Positions 1 through 12,540 of a stretch of DNA of 64,000 nt are shown here, piece after piece. A program made the position numbers and the translations under genes. This stretch comes from Lytechinus variegatus (Eukaryota; Echinodermata; Echinoidea; Temnopleuroida; Toxopneustidae): positions 41,929,180 through 41,993,179 of the forward strand of contig NC_054740.1 in NCBI RefSeq assembly GCF_018143015.1, in the 5' to 3' direction. Numbering within the stretch: position 1 is the first letter of the stretch; every line of letters starts with the position of its first letter. The notes under the pieces were generated by a model, which saw only the letters and a list, made by a program, of their open reading frames with translations, was not told the DNA's origin and searched no databases.

Positions 1-285
1 CATCTGTTTGCTTCCCTATATCAGCCACCCTAACCATCATATCTCCAAACTTCAAATTTAACTGTCGCTATGGAAGAGATTCTCTATATAGGCCTATAGA
101 GTGGAATTTTTAGACATTCACATTCTATTCGAGAGTGGAATTCAAATAAATATTTGGGGGATACTTAGGGGGATGTACGGCACTGAACTATGCATATTAG
201 ATTTTCGACATAAAACCATATCAAAGCGATAAAACCCTGACTCACCAAAACACACACAGAAGGGCATGGTTCGAAATATATACCA

Positions 286-527
286 TACACTGTAAAAACT
301 GTGGTGTTAAAACTGACTCCAACTGGTGTTGATAGAGGACCACACCCTGAGGTGTTAAAATTACACCCTAAAGATTGAACATAACACCAAAGAGTGTAAA
401 TGTAACAACCAAAGGTGTTGTAATAGCACATATAGGTGTAAAACTAACACCACCAATTTAACACCGGTGTAAAATAACTGGTGTGATCCTCTATGTACAC
501 CGGTTAACACCACAGTTTTTGCTGTGT
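286..527. repeat. Palindromic MITE, TACACTG family (copy 1)
   Basis: The ends are imperfect inverted repeats of about 23 bp: the left end begins TACACTGTAAAAACTG and the right end is its near reverse complement. The interior is built of alternating GGTGTT and AACACC motifs, so the whole element can fold on itself. It has no coding capacity. Related copies are at 2765-2989 and 50052-50286. TA at the outer edges fits a TA target site, as in Tc1/mariner-type elements, but that class assignment is inference. Confidence 0.75.
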
Positions 528-638
528 TCGGTCCAGGAAATAGTGGATGTTTCGAAACAATCATGATAATGGGGTACCAATTGTAAACACAATATTCTGC
601 TTTTAAAATTTGACCTGTTGTAAGCAAAAAATCTTCTT

Positions 639-1235
639 TTTAAAGGACAAGTCCACCCCAACAAAAACTTGATTTGAATAAAAAGAGAAAAATCCAACAA
701 ACATATCACTGAAAATTTCATCAAAATCGGATGTAAAATAAGAAAATCATGACATTTCAAAGTTTCGCTTATTTTTAACAAAAAAGTTATATGAACGAGC
801 CAGTTACATCCAAATGAGAGAGTTGATGATGTGACTCACTCATTATTTCTTTTGTTTTTATTGTTTGAATTATACAGTATTTCAATTTTTACGAATTTGA
901 CGATTAGGACCTCCTTTTCTGAAGCGCAAAATGTTAAAATACTGGAATTTCACGTGTTCAGGGAGGAATGAAACTTCATTTTACATGACAATGACGAGAA
1001 AATGAAAATATATTGTATATTAAAAAATAAAAAAGAAATAGTGAGTGATCAGTTCCTCATTTGCATACCGACGGAGATGTGCATATAACTGTTTTGTGAA
1101 ATGAAGCGAAACTTTAAAATGCCATAACTTTCTTATTTTACATCCGATTTTGATGAAACTTTCAGTGTCATGCTTGTTGAATCTTTCTCTTTTTATTAAA
1201 ATCAAGTTTTTGTTGGGGTGAACTTTTCCTTTAAA
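639..1235. repeat. Long palindromic element, TTTAAAGGA family (copy 1)
   Basis: The left end reads TTTAAAGGACAAGTCC and the right end is its near reverse complement. The inverted repeats run inward for roughly 130-200 bp and include a shared stretch around ATCGGATGTAAAATAAGAAA. No transposase is present, so it is non-autonomous. The closest relative is at 13356-13968. Elements at 5568-6109 and 23877-24472 share the TTAAAGG ends and layout but differ in sequence. Confidence 0.75.
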
Positions 1236-2200
1236 CCTATAGATTTTGGCATGTTATTAAGAAATGATATAAAGAGTATTTCACTCATTTCCTTTCCTTT
1301 TCTTTCTTTCCCTTCTTTCTTTTCTTGGTTCTTGGGACTTGGTCGGGGGGATGGGGAATTACTGTATTACTGTCAGCCCCCCCCCCCCTTGCATCTTAAA
1401 GAGCTCCACGCCCGCAGCCAGCCATAAATTATAATCGTGACAAACATGACTGTCATGTACATTTGATACTATACAGCCCTCGCACGTGTATACGATGTTT
1501 ATTGACCGATTAGCATGATGAGTATATAAACGCAAATTACCCACTTCCCCTAATGATTAATGATTAATTATATCTGAATGATGAATGAATATATGTTCTG
1601 GTTAATCAAAACAAGGTGAACGGACGTCTGTATCTAGAAACTTTAATATCAAATCATTATAAGCAGAGACGGGTTACTATAAAAATATATATTCAAAGTA
1701 TCTTTTCCAGTCAACAACCATTAGGCATAAGTAACAATTACAAGAAACCGTCAAAAGTACAAAGGGTATTTAGTCAAAACGTAAACAAAATCGCACACTA
1801 CGTAACAATACAAATTTACATAAACTGAAAAGGACGATTATAGTAACCCTCCAACATGGCCAAAAGTATAAAAATAGCAATTCGAACCAGATTGGGGGTA
1901 ATTATGGGCGGTTCGTGTCAAAACAGTTTGATCATAAGGTCCTCGCTCGAAACTAATTATAACTCGAAATTTACTAACTAATCCATTGTCTTTGAATGGC
2001 TTCCGTAATGAAGGTAATTACAGACAATGTCAGACATCGTTGATTTCCTGTAGATAATGACTTTGTCTGTTTGTAAAAGTAAAAATGCTAATCAAACTTT
2101 CCTTTTCATAAATTATCCACAATGTATTATAGGGCTACAGCTGGACGTACACAATGATGGCGCATACATGACATATGGTTATTCGAGTGCAGTATTTTTT
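1236..2200. other. No gene recognised
   Basis: AT-rich sequence with a C run near 1377-1388. The open frames are short, have no recognisable domain and lack convincing splice sites. It is probably intronic or intergenic DNA upstream of the gene ending at 8786. Confidence 0.5.
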
Positions 2201-2204
2201 TCGT

Positions 2205-2515
2205 TTTTCAAACGGCAACTATAGCGAGATTTTGCAGCGCTACGCATAACGCTTTCGAGAACATAGAAAATGCATTGTCACTGCTATATTCATGACAATA
2301 AGCAACCAAGAAGTCGTTGTCGAAAATTGATGAATCAAAATAGCAGTTTCGTCTTGGACAAACGACCTGCGATTTTTCAATACTGAGCTCCAAAACTGAG
2401 GATGAACTGATGTTTCTATTCACAAAAGACTTCCATTTGACAGGCATTTTCAATACATTTACCATGTTCTAAAATTCGTTCTGTGTAGCGATGCGAAAAC
2501 TCGCAAATGCATCGG
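2205..2515. repeat. Foldback repeat, GTCGAAAATTG family (copy 1)
   Basis: It carries the family core TTGTCGAAAATTGATGAATC with a loosely complementary right half (GACAAACGAC, AAAGACTTCC). The family recurs at about 3001-3270, 12950-13100, 20460-20690, 37540-37750, 51590-51860 and 62340-62600. No coding capacity. Edges are approximate. Confidence 0.6.
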
Positions 2516-2764
2516 ATATGTAAAACGTGCATTTTAAACACCAACTCCGCAAAAGTTGCCGATATCCTAATTGCATCTCCATCTAGGTGAACTAAGCCAA
2601 AAAAAAATCAATGGCGTATATATAGCAGCATAAGATGATTATTATTTTGATACATCGTTGCGCCATTTTGTTTTAGATTTGGTTGAACCTACATGTACGT
2701 TACTCACGGAATGTGTCAAATAAAACGAAGCACCATACACTTGAATATATTGTTATATGCATTT

Positions 2765-2989
2765 TACACTGCAAAAACGCCGGTGTTAATTTGACACCAG
2801 CCTGGTATCTATATCGGTCCACACCAGATAGGTGTTGAAACAACACCGGTTTGGCGTTAGGCCAACACCAATTAGTGTCAAACCAATGTCGGTTTGATTC
2901 TTAGCTGGTGTTGTGTCAACGCTTCTCTGGTGTGGACCAATATCGATATCAGGCTGGTGTTAGATTAACACCGGTGTTTTTACAGTGTA
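2765..2989. repeat. Palindromic MITE, TACACTG family (copy 2)
   Basis: Inverted ends of about 26 bp start TACACTGCAAAAACGCCGG. The inside alternates ACACC and GGTGT motifs, and the two halves match (CTGGTGTGGACC against GGTCCACACCAG). It is the best preserved of the three copies seen here. Confidence 0.8.
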
Positions 2990-3000
2990 TAAGCCGATAG

Positions 3001-3270
3001 GTGTTTTCGCTATGGGGCGCAAGATGGATTTAAGAACACAGTTAATGTATTGAAAATGCCCGTCATATTACAATGAACAGTTGGGAGGTCTTTGTCGAAA
3101 ATTAATGAATCTGAACAGCAATTTTGTCCTTGAGATTCGGAGCTCAGTTCAGGACGAATAATTTATTCTGCTTCACCGATTTTCGACAAAGCCTTATTGG
3201 TTGTTCATTGTCATGAAGTGCATTTGCCAATCTTCTGTGTTCTTGAATTTGTCATGCGCCGTGGAAGCGA
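3001..3270. repeat. Foldback repeat, GTCGAAAATTG family (copy 2)
   Basis: The left arm carries GGTCTTTGTCGAAAATTAAT and the right arm the near-complement ATTTTCGACAAAG. The arms are separated by a spacer with GAGCTCAGTTC. Non-coding; edges approximate. Confidence 0.65.
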
Positions 3271-5264
3271 AACGAGTGTGGTCCGATAAGCTTGTTCATT
3301 TTGACGTCATCAATCCTTACTAAATATGCACATCGACTTTAAACAGGTTTCACACTGACGTTAGTACAGAAATACTCCCTCCTACACTTTTCAATCAACA
3401 CACTTCCATTAATTGCGTTCTTCTGATAGAATTCGTGGTTTATTCTTAGCATTTTCATAATTAGTGAGTTAGATGCGGACAAGGCGAATATTGAGAAATC
3501 CAGGTGTGTCGAAGGAAAAATTGATCGGGAGCAATTAGGGTAACACACGGCATGCAAGGATTAGCGATAAGTAAAAGTGAAGTGCTTCATTCGTCGCGTC
3601 TCGTGTTTCCATGTATCAATTAAAATCATAAATACTGGTACTTTACCGGTATCGTATTCATAAAAAAACATTTATTGATACATTTTACTTAAGTTTGAGC
3701 TACCCGTCTTTATGTTTAAGGTACCAATATGACCTGAGTGAAAGTTAATGTATATCATGTCAAATTTTAGGCAACTCCCCCCCCCCCGACATAACATCTG
3801 AGAACGGCTCGATTCAATGCAAAACGATTGTAGTCTGCAGCTGTGCAAACCCTTCACTTGAGTTAAGGGTCTGAATGTGCAGCCTACTCATGTCCTGTGT
3901 ACTGAAGGCCCCCTCGCTCAGGAAAAGCAAGTTTTGTACGTGCTAGTCTTTGTATGGAGACAAACTTGCTGATCAAAGCTTCAATCACGGTCTGTACCTG
4001 CAGACCAACACGATTAATATGAATATCGGCAAACGGGTGGATCAAGGAGTTTAAAAGTATAGGGTCTAACGACACTCTATGATTTCTTAACGCAAAGTCT
4101 CTTAATCTTTAAAAAAAAGTGGAAAGGGCAGCTTTGCTTTGACCAAAATTAGTAATTCTCTGACAGGCAGAGCGAACGGGGGAGATTCCTGCATATCATC
4201 CTTTCTATAAAAAAAGGGTGGGAGGTGGACTGTTTTCTTGCCAAACGTGGGCACTTAAAGATATTAATGCACATTTCTGTCTAAGCTTGTGCACGGGTCG
4301 AGAAAGTCCCGGCTTTAGTCAGCCCCTGTCCCGAAGTCAGATTTACGATGGTTTTAAGAAATTAACTCTTGGTGCCAATATCAACACGGCCATCAGAGTA
4401 TAGTCAAATTGTGTGAACACGGTTTGTATGAGCTTTATTGAAAGGACTTTCAGTAATGGGCGCGATATGTTTTAACATGAATATCCTGAAACCCAGACTC
4501 GTCGGCGACACGACCATGTCGTACGTAATATTCCCCACGTGACATCATTATAAATATAATGATCGTGACAAATATCAGGGAAAGTAACAAGACTTGGACG
4601 CACGGAGTAAAGCCTCCTATGGAAAATGCTTCTATGTGGGGAAATTCCCGGACTGCCCCCTCCCTCCCTTCTCTCTCTTGCTGTCCAGTAGTCTCTAAAA
4701 ATATTGCACATTGTGTGTGTGGTGTATTAAACCATTGGACATTAGGTCAGTCCTGAACCTTCCATCAAACCATCAGAAAAAAAAATGTCCTGTTCGAAAA
4801 TTACGATCATTAATCTCTATTGAAAAACATGAAAAAAGAGTGATGTTTATTCAATGCATGTTATTTGTCAAATGTTGTGGTATTAATGTTGCATAGATTA
4901 GAAAGAAATCATTCATCATTATAGTGGGTATATGTCATATTAGAGTATTAGACTACATGATACCTTGTGGCATCCTTGATCAAGGTCATGGTCCATGTGA
5001 GGATAGTTTAGATCACAAGATGGCGCTCTATGATATGATTGTGGCATATCGGCTTTGATAATTGTATAGACCTGTAAGTCACACTTCTCTTTCTCGCATA
5101 AATATCATTTCACTTTTAACTACATGCATTAGGGTCACTACGACAACTTGTTAAGAAAATGTGGCATATGGATTGCTGATACTCATCTCTATTTAGATAC
5201 ATAAGAACAGTAAACGCAAGCGCCCGTCCTGACTCCAGACCAATCAAAGCAGTTAAGTTATATC
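3271..5264. other. No gene recognised
   Basis: Mixed AT-rich sequence with short C runs (about 3777-3787). The open frames are short, run on both strands and show no domain, signal peptide or splice context. I see nothing here I can name. Confidence 0.4.
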
Positions 5265-5492
5265 TACACTCTTTGCAGGGATTTAAAAATAAACCCAGGT
5301 GGACTGTAGTTATGGACCAATCAAATTCAGGATTAAGTTTTAATCCTGAAGATTTATTTTTAAATCTCAAAGGATTCAAATCTTAATCCAGTGAGAATTG
5401 AAAATAATCTTTTAGGATTGAAAGTAAATCCCAAATTCGATTGATCCCTATCTACATTCCACAGATTCTAAATCCCTGTTATATAGAGTGTA
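5265..5492. repeat. Palindromic MITE with TACACTC ends
   Basis: The left end TACACTCTTTGCAGGGATTT is matched by the reverse complement of the right end, TACACTCTATATAACAGGG. The interior is a series of AGGATT and AATCCT motifs in alternating orientation. The design (TACACT ends plus modular inverted motifs) copies that of the family at 286-527, but the internal motif differs. Confidence 0.65.
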
Positions 5493-5567
5493 ATGGTGTT
5501 TTTATGATCGGTCAGCTTTGAGTCGGTTTTGTTAGAGTGACTGAGGTATTCAGTTTGCTTGGCAATA

Positions 5568-6109
5568 TTAAAGGGATACTTCAGGCTGAAAATAATTTGA
5601 TTTCAACACATCAAGAAAAATCAGACAAACAAAACACTGAAAATTTGATCAAAATCGGGCAAGGAATAGCAAATTTATGGCATTTTAAAGAGTTGCATTT
5701 TCCGGTGGAACAGTTCTAGGCATGTCTTCATGAATATTCAATGAGCAACTGATGATATCATATCCCCACTTGTTATTTTGTATTTTACTATATGAAATTA
5801 GGTTTATACAAAGAACCAAAAATATTTGAATGACAACCGATTAAGTGCTTTATATATATTTATTGCTGCACTTTGTTTTATTACGAGGGAAACATATCAT
5901 TCAGACCTTTCAGTAAAAATTTTAAAAATGATAATTTCATTACTCTCCTTTTTCAAGAAAAAAGAAAAGTGGGGATGTGACATCTTCAGCCCGTCTTATA
6001 AATATCGCTATATGTTATCAGATTTTGATGAAATTTTCAGCTTTTTGCTTTGTGAATTTTACTCTATTTCTTTAGACATAGATATTTTCAGCCCGGAGCA
6101 TCCCTTTAA
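5568..6109. repeat. Long palindromic element, TTAAAGG family (copy 2)
   Basis: It starts TTAAAGGGATACTTCAGGC and ends with a partly matching inverted TCCCTTTAA. Both ends carry an AAAATTTGATCAAAATC-like stretch in opposite orientation. It is related in layout to 23877-24472. No transposase. Confidence 0.65.
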
Positions 6110-7195
6110 TGAACGATTGCTGAGGTTAATCTTTTAATAGTAGCGGTTGATTGGTATTACACTAGCATGACTCGGGCGTTTCCTATATTCCCTTCAGTGT
6201 TGTGATGGGAAAACCGTGCCTCTCACCGGTTACAGGATAAAGCAATTTTCCAACGCCTCAAGCTTTATCTCCATTATGACAATTGAAATGTTGCAGATTA
6301 TCATTTTTTCATTGTTTAATGGCACGTTGTTAGAGAATATCTTTTGATAATTTTCCCCCGACCAAATCGAAATCGTTAGTGGTTCTTTTTTTTAGAGAGA
6401 GAAAACAACTTTTTAACGCATACACTGTACTCTCGCTGACACTCAGAATCTTACTACCAATTTGTATCCACTGTCCGTTAGCCCTCCCCCTTCCTTCTCT
6501 CTTTCATCCTTCTGACTTCTCATTTTTTCTCTTCTCATCATAAATTTCAAACTTCGTATTTAATTTTTATAAATTTAGACTTGTCAAACTTTGTAATAAT
6601 TTGATCTAATCATATTTCGTTTTGTTATGTCTTTATTCTAAAATAGTGTTATTTCTATTCTGTTTGAATGTATGAACGAATTATGGTGGCCCCTCTTCAT
6701 GAGCCTTCATTTACTTCTCTAGAGTCTCCGAGCCATCTGTGTATTTTTTTTTGGGGGGGTGTTACTTTGTTAAAATTTTTATCTTGTTTTGTTAATGGAT
6801 GTTGGATTAACTGAATGAATTGAATTACCCCTTTTGTATTTATCTTTAAAACGAATATGCGGAATCTTCTCGATGTTAAAGTTCAAATCTATAATGGGTA
6901 AGTAATAAATGGAATGAATGTGTGATTACCAAATGAAAAGAAGAAAAATCTAAAACAATGGAGTCACCCCTTTATTTCCGAACAAGACCCTACAATTAGG
7001 AGGACAGTGCCCTTTTTTCTATGTAGGCGAACCGACCTTTTGGGGGAATGGACATACCAAGGAGATATCAGAGGTGATATCTCCTTGGACATACCCATAA
7101 TAATATAAAGCACATCCTCTATGGCAGTTGGTTGATCATATTACCCATCTCGTCGGTATCAACTTCAAACTGCAATCTATTAATTATCAAGTAAA
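6110..7195. other. No gene recognised
   Basis: AT-rich sequence. A short hairpin near 7061-7087 repeats CAAGGAGATATC in inverted form. Otherwise nothing identifiable. Confidence 0.4.
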
Positions 7196-7408
7196 TAATA
7201 ATAATAATAATAATGATGATGATGATGATGCTGATGATTATAATAATAATAATAATAATAATAATGATGATGATAATAATGATGATGACGATAATGATAA
7301 TAATAATAATAATGATAATAATAATAATGATGATGATAATAATGATGATGATGATGATGATAATGATAATAATAATAATGATAATAATAATAATAATAAT
7401 GATAATAT
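7196..7408. repeat. Microsatellite, (ATA/ATG)n
   Basis: About 210 bp of imperfect trinucleotide repeats mixing AAT and GAT units. Homopolymer-like open frames on both strands here are repeat artefacts. Confidence 0.95.
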
Positions 7409-7828
7409 GAACATGGACATAACTTGACATGAAATATTACAATTTGATTATACCAAGGATATATGTTCATGAGAGTTAAAATTCTGGAAATTGCTATTCC
7501 AATGTCAGGGTTGCTAGGATACTAACTGTCGCTAATAATGATTTCAATCAAACCGTCACCAAACATACTGCATTCAGAGTCATTCACACTCTATACGAAC
7601 ATTTCGGAACAATTATCTTCTATAATTTTCTACTTTAAAGAAGATAATTCTTATAGAGTTAATATTGCTTTGATGTGTTGCTGTTGTTATTACTTTTACT
7701 TTGTGATAGTTGTCACAATTTTCGTAATTCCTGATTGTTTTTGATTGAATAAAACACAATTAAAATAACACTAAACCCTCAAACATAAAAGTAATTTTCA
7801 CTCTCAATTTTGTTTTCAATCTTTACAG

Positions 7829-8786
7829 TTACCTTGAGAGTGTCTTCTATTCTGCCCAAGGTATAGCAGCCATCATCATAACATTGATCTGTCACGAGAC
7901 TGTTCTTTCCTTCGAGACCCAGTTACCTCGTCCCGCTCAATTCCTTCTTGCAGCATCCTTGGGATTCCATGTCGTGGCCTTCTTCAGAGTGGCATTTCTC
8001 GGCAATAGCTGCATCGTGAAATACACCATCATGTTGATGCAGTTCATGGTGATCCTGACGATTGTGGCAGTTCTTATTACCAAGGAGGATGCTCCGATGG
8101 GCATGATCTTGCTGGTGAGTGAGACAGACATGCTGTTTGCGAACGTTGGAAAGCTTCACAAGGTCATTCGTCTCAAGGGCACCAGGAGGTACCGTGTCAT
8201 TATATACGTAGGAGCCTTTGCGACCGTCCTGTCCCGAGCTCTCATTCCTCTTGGATACCTTGCAATGGCTCTTCTGGAGGGAAGTCCCTTGAAAATGTCA
8301 ATCTCAGCGACGACAGTGTTCTTCGTCGGGCTTGTCGCATGTGGAGCCATCAATACCTGGAGGATCAATTCAGCTATAGCCCGCATTTGCCGGAAGGAGG
8401 AAAGGATCATCGAGGTGGTTCCTTACGCCAGCATGTCCGACGAGCGGGGCAACAGCTCAGGACCTAAACCAGACGAAATGGCTTCGTCCATCAGTGCCAA
8501 CATCGAAATGCCACCATCCTACAACGACGTCTTTGCTGCTGAAGATGCCACCACGACTGCTTCTCCGGCTGCCTCAGAAGACCTAACTGCCTCTGGTCTC
8601 ACCTTTACAAATCCAATGGCAGATGACTTTATAAATGATTCCCTAATACATGTTGCTCTTGCTGCAGGAAACAGTGATACCTCGGACATGATGAACTTTT
8701 CAACATACGGGTTAAGAGCTTCAGACTTCGACAGGCAAAGAGATTCGGTGATGACCACAGATACTGAACTAAGCTCTCTAGCATGA
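7829..8786 (+). CDS. Last exon of a multi-pass membrane protein, probably TLC-domain family (5' end outside or unrecognised)
   Basis: The open frame begins at a splice acceptor (TTTACAG, exon from about 7829, entering mid-codon) and runs about 318 codons to a TGA at 8784-8786. Five hydrophobic stretches fit membrane helices: the first around AIIITLICHE, then AASLGFHVVAFFRV, VKYTIMLMQFMVILTIVAVL, VIIYVGAFATVLSRALIPLG and TTVFFVGLVACGAIN. The order E...F.N...R...P after the third helix resembles the C-terminal half of TLC (TRAM-LAG1-CLN8) domains. That assignment is inference from pattern, not alignment. A hydrophilic tail of about 120 residues follows. It is rich in Ser, Thr and Ala and has a PPSY motif, a possible WW-domain ligand. 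Codon use and length make the exon convincing. I could not identify upstream exons in 1-7828. No clear AATAAA was seen just downstream. Confidence 0.75.
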
Positions 8787-9590
8787 GCAATGTGTGAAAA
8801 AGCCCATTATTTATTTATTGTTGTATTGTGAAAGAGGAGTACGTATAAGAAGGAACTATCTTGCAATTTTTGACCAGCATTTGAAATTCGCAATCGACCA
8901 CGAAAGTCGTGAAGATGTTGATTTCGTATAGCTCGCTGTGGTAATGTGAAGTGTATCATCATGGATCATGCAAGCGCGTGCATGTTAAACGGAAGTACTG
9001 TATTGATTGGATACAGAAACAATCACTTCAATCTTTTTTTTTTGAAATCTTTTAATATCAACCAGTACTGAAATGTGAAGCTTTTTTATCATTAGACGAA
9101 TCTTTCCTGACCCAGCTTCAATGCATTCAGTTTGTTGGTTTCAAATAATCTAATTAGATCGTGGCTACTGAAAACAAACTGCGCACAAAAGACAAACGAA
9201 GTGATAGCATTAGAAATGGAGACAATTCTATCAAGAGATAACCGATGGGAAAGCTACAAAGCTTTATCACACCGAACAAAATATTTCAGGGAAATAACAT
9301 GTGGAATATTATGTAGAGCACAATAACGTGTCAAGAATTTCTTTGATAATTTATTGATAATTCTTGAATATTCATCAATTAGGAAGGACATCTTAGTGGA
9401 GCTAAAACAGGATAACTGAAATGTTGCTGCCCCCTATGAAGTATGCAAACACTGCAAATGAAACTAGGTAAAATATGTTTGTCTTTCCCTCTAGAAATCA
9501 CACGGTGCCTTACAATGTGTTTACATAATTTACAGCGTGTTCACATAGTTGACGGTTTGATGATACGATTTCCTCTGTAAAATATTCAAA
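8787..9590. other. 3' flank of the membrane-protein gene
   Basis: Likely 3' UTR and intergenic sequence. It is AT-rich, with no recognised gene and no clear polyadenylation hexamer close to the stop. Confidence 0.4.
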
Positions 9591-9594
9591 TCTA

Positions 9595-10310
9595 AAATGA
9601 TGAAGACAGTTCCACACTGTGAAGACCTCAATAGTGTGAGTATTCCCAATGTGTTCACATTGTGGACTATGTGAAGATGAGATTCACACTGTCCGAATGA
9701 CCAGGATGATCTCACACTGTGCTCCAAAATGTGAACACACTGTGGAACACACTGTGTAATGTAATGTGAAACATACTGTGCTACACACTGTGAATCATAC
9801 TGTGCTCCACACTATGAACACATTGTTATCCACACTGTGAACACACGGTAGAACAAACTGTGGAAGATACTATGGAATACATTGTGGAGCACACTGTGTA
9901 ACAAACTTTGGAACATACTGTGGAATACTCTGTGGAAAATACCAAGGGATACGCTGTGGAACACTGGAACACACGGTGAACATATTATGAACATACTATG
10001 GTCCACACTATTAACATACTGTGCTCCATACCATTAACATACTGTGGTTCCACACTGTGAAACATACTGTGGAATACGCTGTGGAGCACACTGTGTGACA
10101 AACTGTGGAACATACTGTGGAATATTCTATGGAAAATACCGTGTGATACACTGTGGAACACTGTACCACAGTTTGAACACACTCTGAACATATTGTGGAA
10201 CACACTTTGTAGCATACTGTGCTCCACACTATGATCATACTGTGATCCACGCTGTGCACATACTGTGGTCCACACTGTGAACATACTATGAACACACTGT
10301 AGAATTCAAT
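9595..10310. repeat. Degenerate minisatellite of CACACTGTG / CATACTGTG units
   Basis: About 700 bp of irregular repeats, spaced roughly 11-20 bp, built on A-C-A-[CT]-A-C-T-G-T-G followed by GAA, CTC or AAC. The core is nearly its own reverse complement. Apparent open frames on the minus strand that are rich in C, S, H and V come from the repeat. Confidence 0.85.
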
Positions 10311-12024
10311 GAAGGATACTGTATTCTCTCCAGCACGGATTCGGTTTCTCATAATAGAATCAAATTCGGTTTACAAAACATGGAGGATTGTTATTGTATC
10401 ATTATTATTAACAAACATAATTATGCAATATATCATTTTAAGCACTTGTATGTCTTCTGCTCTGAAGAATTGATACGAGAACTGAGGCTGGCCTTAAAAC
10501 AAATGTACTATAAGAGCATCACCAAACTTTTCAATTCCCGAATGGCGGAATCTCTATTGCATTGTTTATATATGTTTATTATATAGCACTTTTCCGTGTT
10601 TAGTATGCTTTTAGTGTAACTGCATGGTGATTGCAATGCAATTTCCGTTTGATAGCCTCATTGTATGAGATCAACTGTGGAAATATATGCCAATTTTTAA
10701 AGAAAAGTAGTGCATTTTAGTGAGAGGAGGACTCGCCCGCCCCCTGACGCTAATTTCAGATGTATTGATGAAAAGAAAAATCTTTATTTAAAAAAATCCA
10801 ATAAAAATACATAATTAACAGATATAATCGAATTCAAAAGAAAAAATGGAGTATGTATGTATCACCGGCTCCCTTGAATCGAGCCTCCATCGAAAATTTT
10901 GTCTGACATTTTATCAGGTCTGTCAGCTTTCTTTGTTTTTGATTGGTTAAGAAGCATGGTTCCCATGGTGACTGTCGGATAAATATGTCTGACAAGAAAT
11001 TTCATAAGAAGCATTCCCATGATTGGAGGATTTGTGTATACTGTTTTGTAAAAAAAAAGAAAAAAAAATAATGAAAAGCGAAACAAAATATCATTTTTTC
11101 AAATCTTATTTGACTTCCGATTTACATGCATATTCTATTAGATTTTTTCAGTGTTACATTTGTTTTTTTTCTTTATTCAAATTATGTCTTTGATACTGTA
11201 GGCTTGACCTTTCAATTTTACACCCTAGTAATCTACTAAAGACTTATTGTATTCGTCTTTTCTTAACTTTTCAAATTCTCTTTCAGTTTATTTACCATTT
11301 TATTACCATTCGTTGGTATATCGAATTCATTACCTTTGCCAGTGATATGTTTTAATACGTCATTTATGTTTTTCCTGATAATTATTTAAGATGCAGTTTC
11401 TTGCTTTTGTAATTCAAGGTTCTCTTTCATTTTATTTACAGTTTTTCTCAGTGTTACGTTAGGTATTTAAAACTCAATCTGCCTTACTCAGATAGAATTG
11501 CTTTCAATGTTCATATACAGTTTATGCTATAAAGTTATTTCCTTTTCACCATTTTCATTTTAGAACAGATAAGAGTTTTCATATTATTGGAGCGTTCATC
11601 CTTTTGTATGAAAAGTTTCTGTAAAGGATTTTGTACCATTTATTGTAATTATTCTCTTCATTCTGTCGGAAATTACATGCATGCATGCATGCACCAAACT
11701 AGCAACCAGAAGATACACCCTTTCACTTTCTCTTACCCCCCCCCCCATCCTTTCCCCATCTCCCTCCCCCTCTAGATTTGTCAATCTATCTATTTCTTTA
11801 TCTGTCCCCCTTTCATATATGTGTATCAACACGGTCGACAGCTCTCTTTAAATGCCAAACATTTACCCCCCCCCCCACCACCACCTATTCAGATCTTTGC
11901 CATCTTGTTTATTACACTTTTGATGTTTGATAATAAAATCGATTGAAACATATGATTGCAGGCTGCAAGAAATATTCATTCATTTTAAAAGGAATCTAAG
12001 GGCGTGTTGGTGGTTGATGCTTGT
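10311..12024. other. No gene recognised
   Basis: AT-rich sequence with a (ATGC)n run at about 11676-11691, C runs near 11738 and 11865, and a possible short palindromic repeat around 10900-11030 (TCTGACA/TGTCAGA motifs near CCATGGTGAC). No coding region supported. Confidence 0.4.
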
Positions 12025-12258
12025 GCAGTATCGTATGCAGGATTTTGAAAGGGCGGGGGGGGGGGTTCAAGCTGAATGAAATGTTAGCAACCAAAAAAAA
12101 GGTCTTCGCCTGAAATTTTAGGTCGTTTCGTGACACAGTAAAATTGGACAAGGAAAAATAAGGTCTTTATTTTTTTTTAGGGGGAGGGGTTGAATTCTGG
12201 GGGAGGGGGGGGTGGGTATCAAACAAATTTAAGACCCCCCCCCCTCTGCATACGCTAC
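12025..12258. repeat. Short inverted-repeat element with GCGTAYGC-type ends
   Basis: The left end GCAGTATCGTATGCAGGA is matched by the reverse complement of the right end (ACAGTAGCGTATGCAGAG). A G run lies just inside the left end and C runs just inside the right. The elements at 18620-18793 and 34342-34500 have the same plan. Confidence 0.65.
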
Positions 12259-12319
12259 TGTACTTGTGTGAAAGAAGCTTGTATGAGGGGTACATAAAAC
12301 TGAGGAGAGTGGTTGATGA

Positions 12320-12540
12320 GAGGGGGACAGGTACATAGAGGGAGAGAGAGAGAGAGGGGAGAGAAGAAAGAGATAGAAGGGGAGAGACAAAGGGGCGACA
12401 TGCAGAGAGAGTGAACTGGGAGAGTAGAATATAGAAAGATTTAAGATCGAGAAAGAAGGAAGAGAAAGAGGGAAGGAAGTATAAAGAGAAAAGAAGAAAA
12501 ACAAGAATGTGAGAGATAGATAGATAGATAGATAGATAGG
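12320..12540. repeat. Purine-rich tract with (GATA)n
   Basis: A GA-rich strand of about 200 bp ends in five or more GATA units near 12516-12538. It is low-complexity and non-coding. Confidence 0.85.

Noticed and set aside
7119-7470. Long open frames on both strands of Ile-, Asn/Asp-, Tyr/His- or Ser/Leu-rich sequence
   Set aside because: They are translations of the ATA/ATG microsatellite in several frames.
9985-10352. Minus-strand frames rich in Cys, Ser, His and Val resembling a cysteine-rich repeat protein
   Set aside because: They are the translated CACACTGTG minisatellite.
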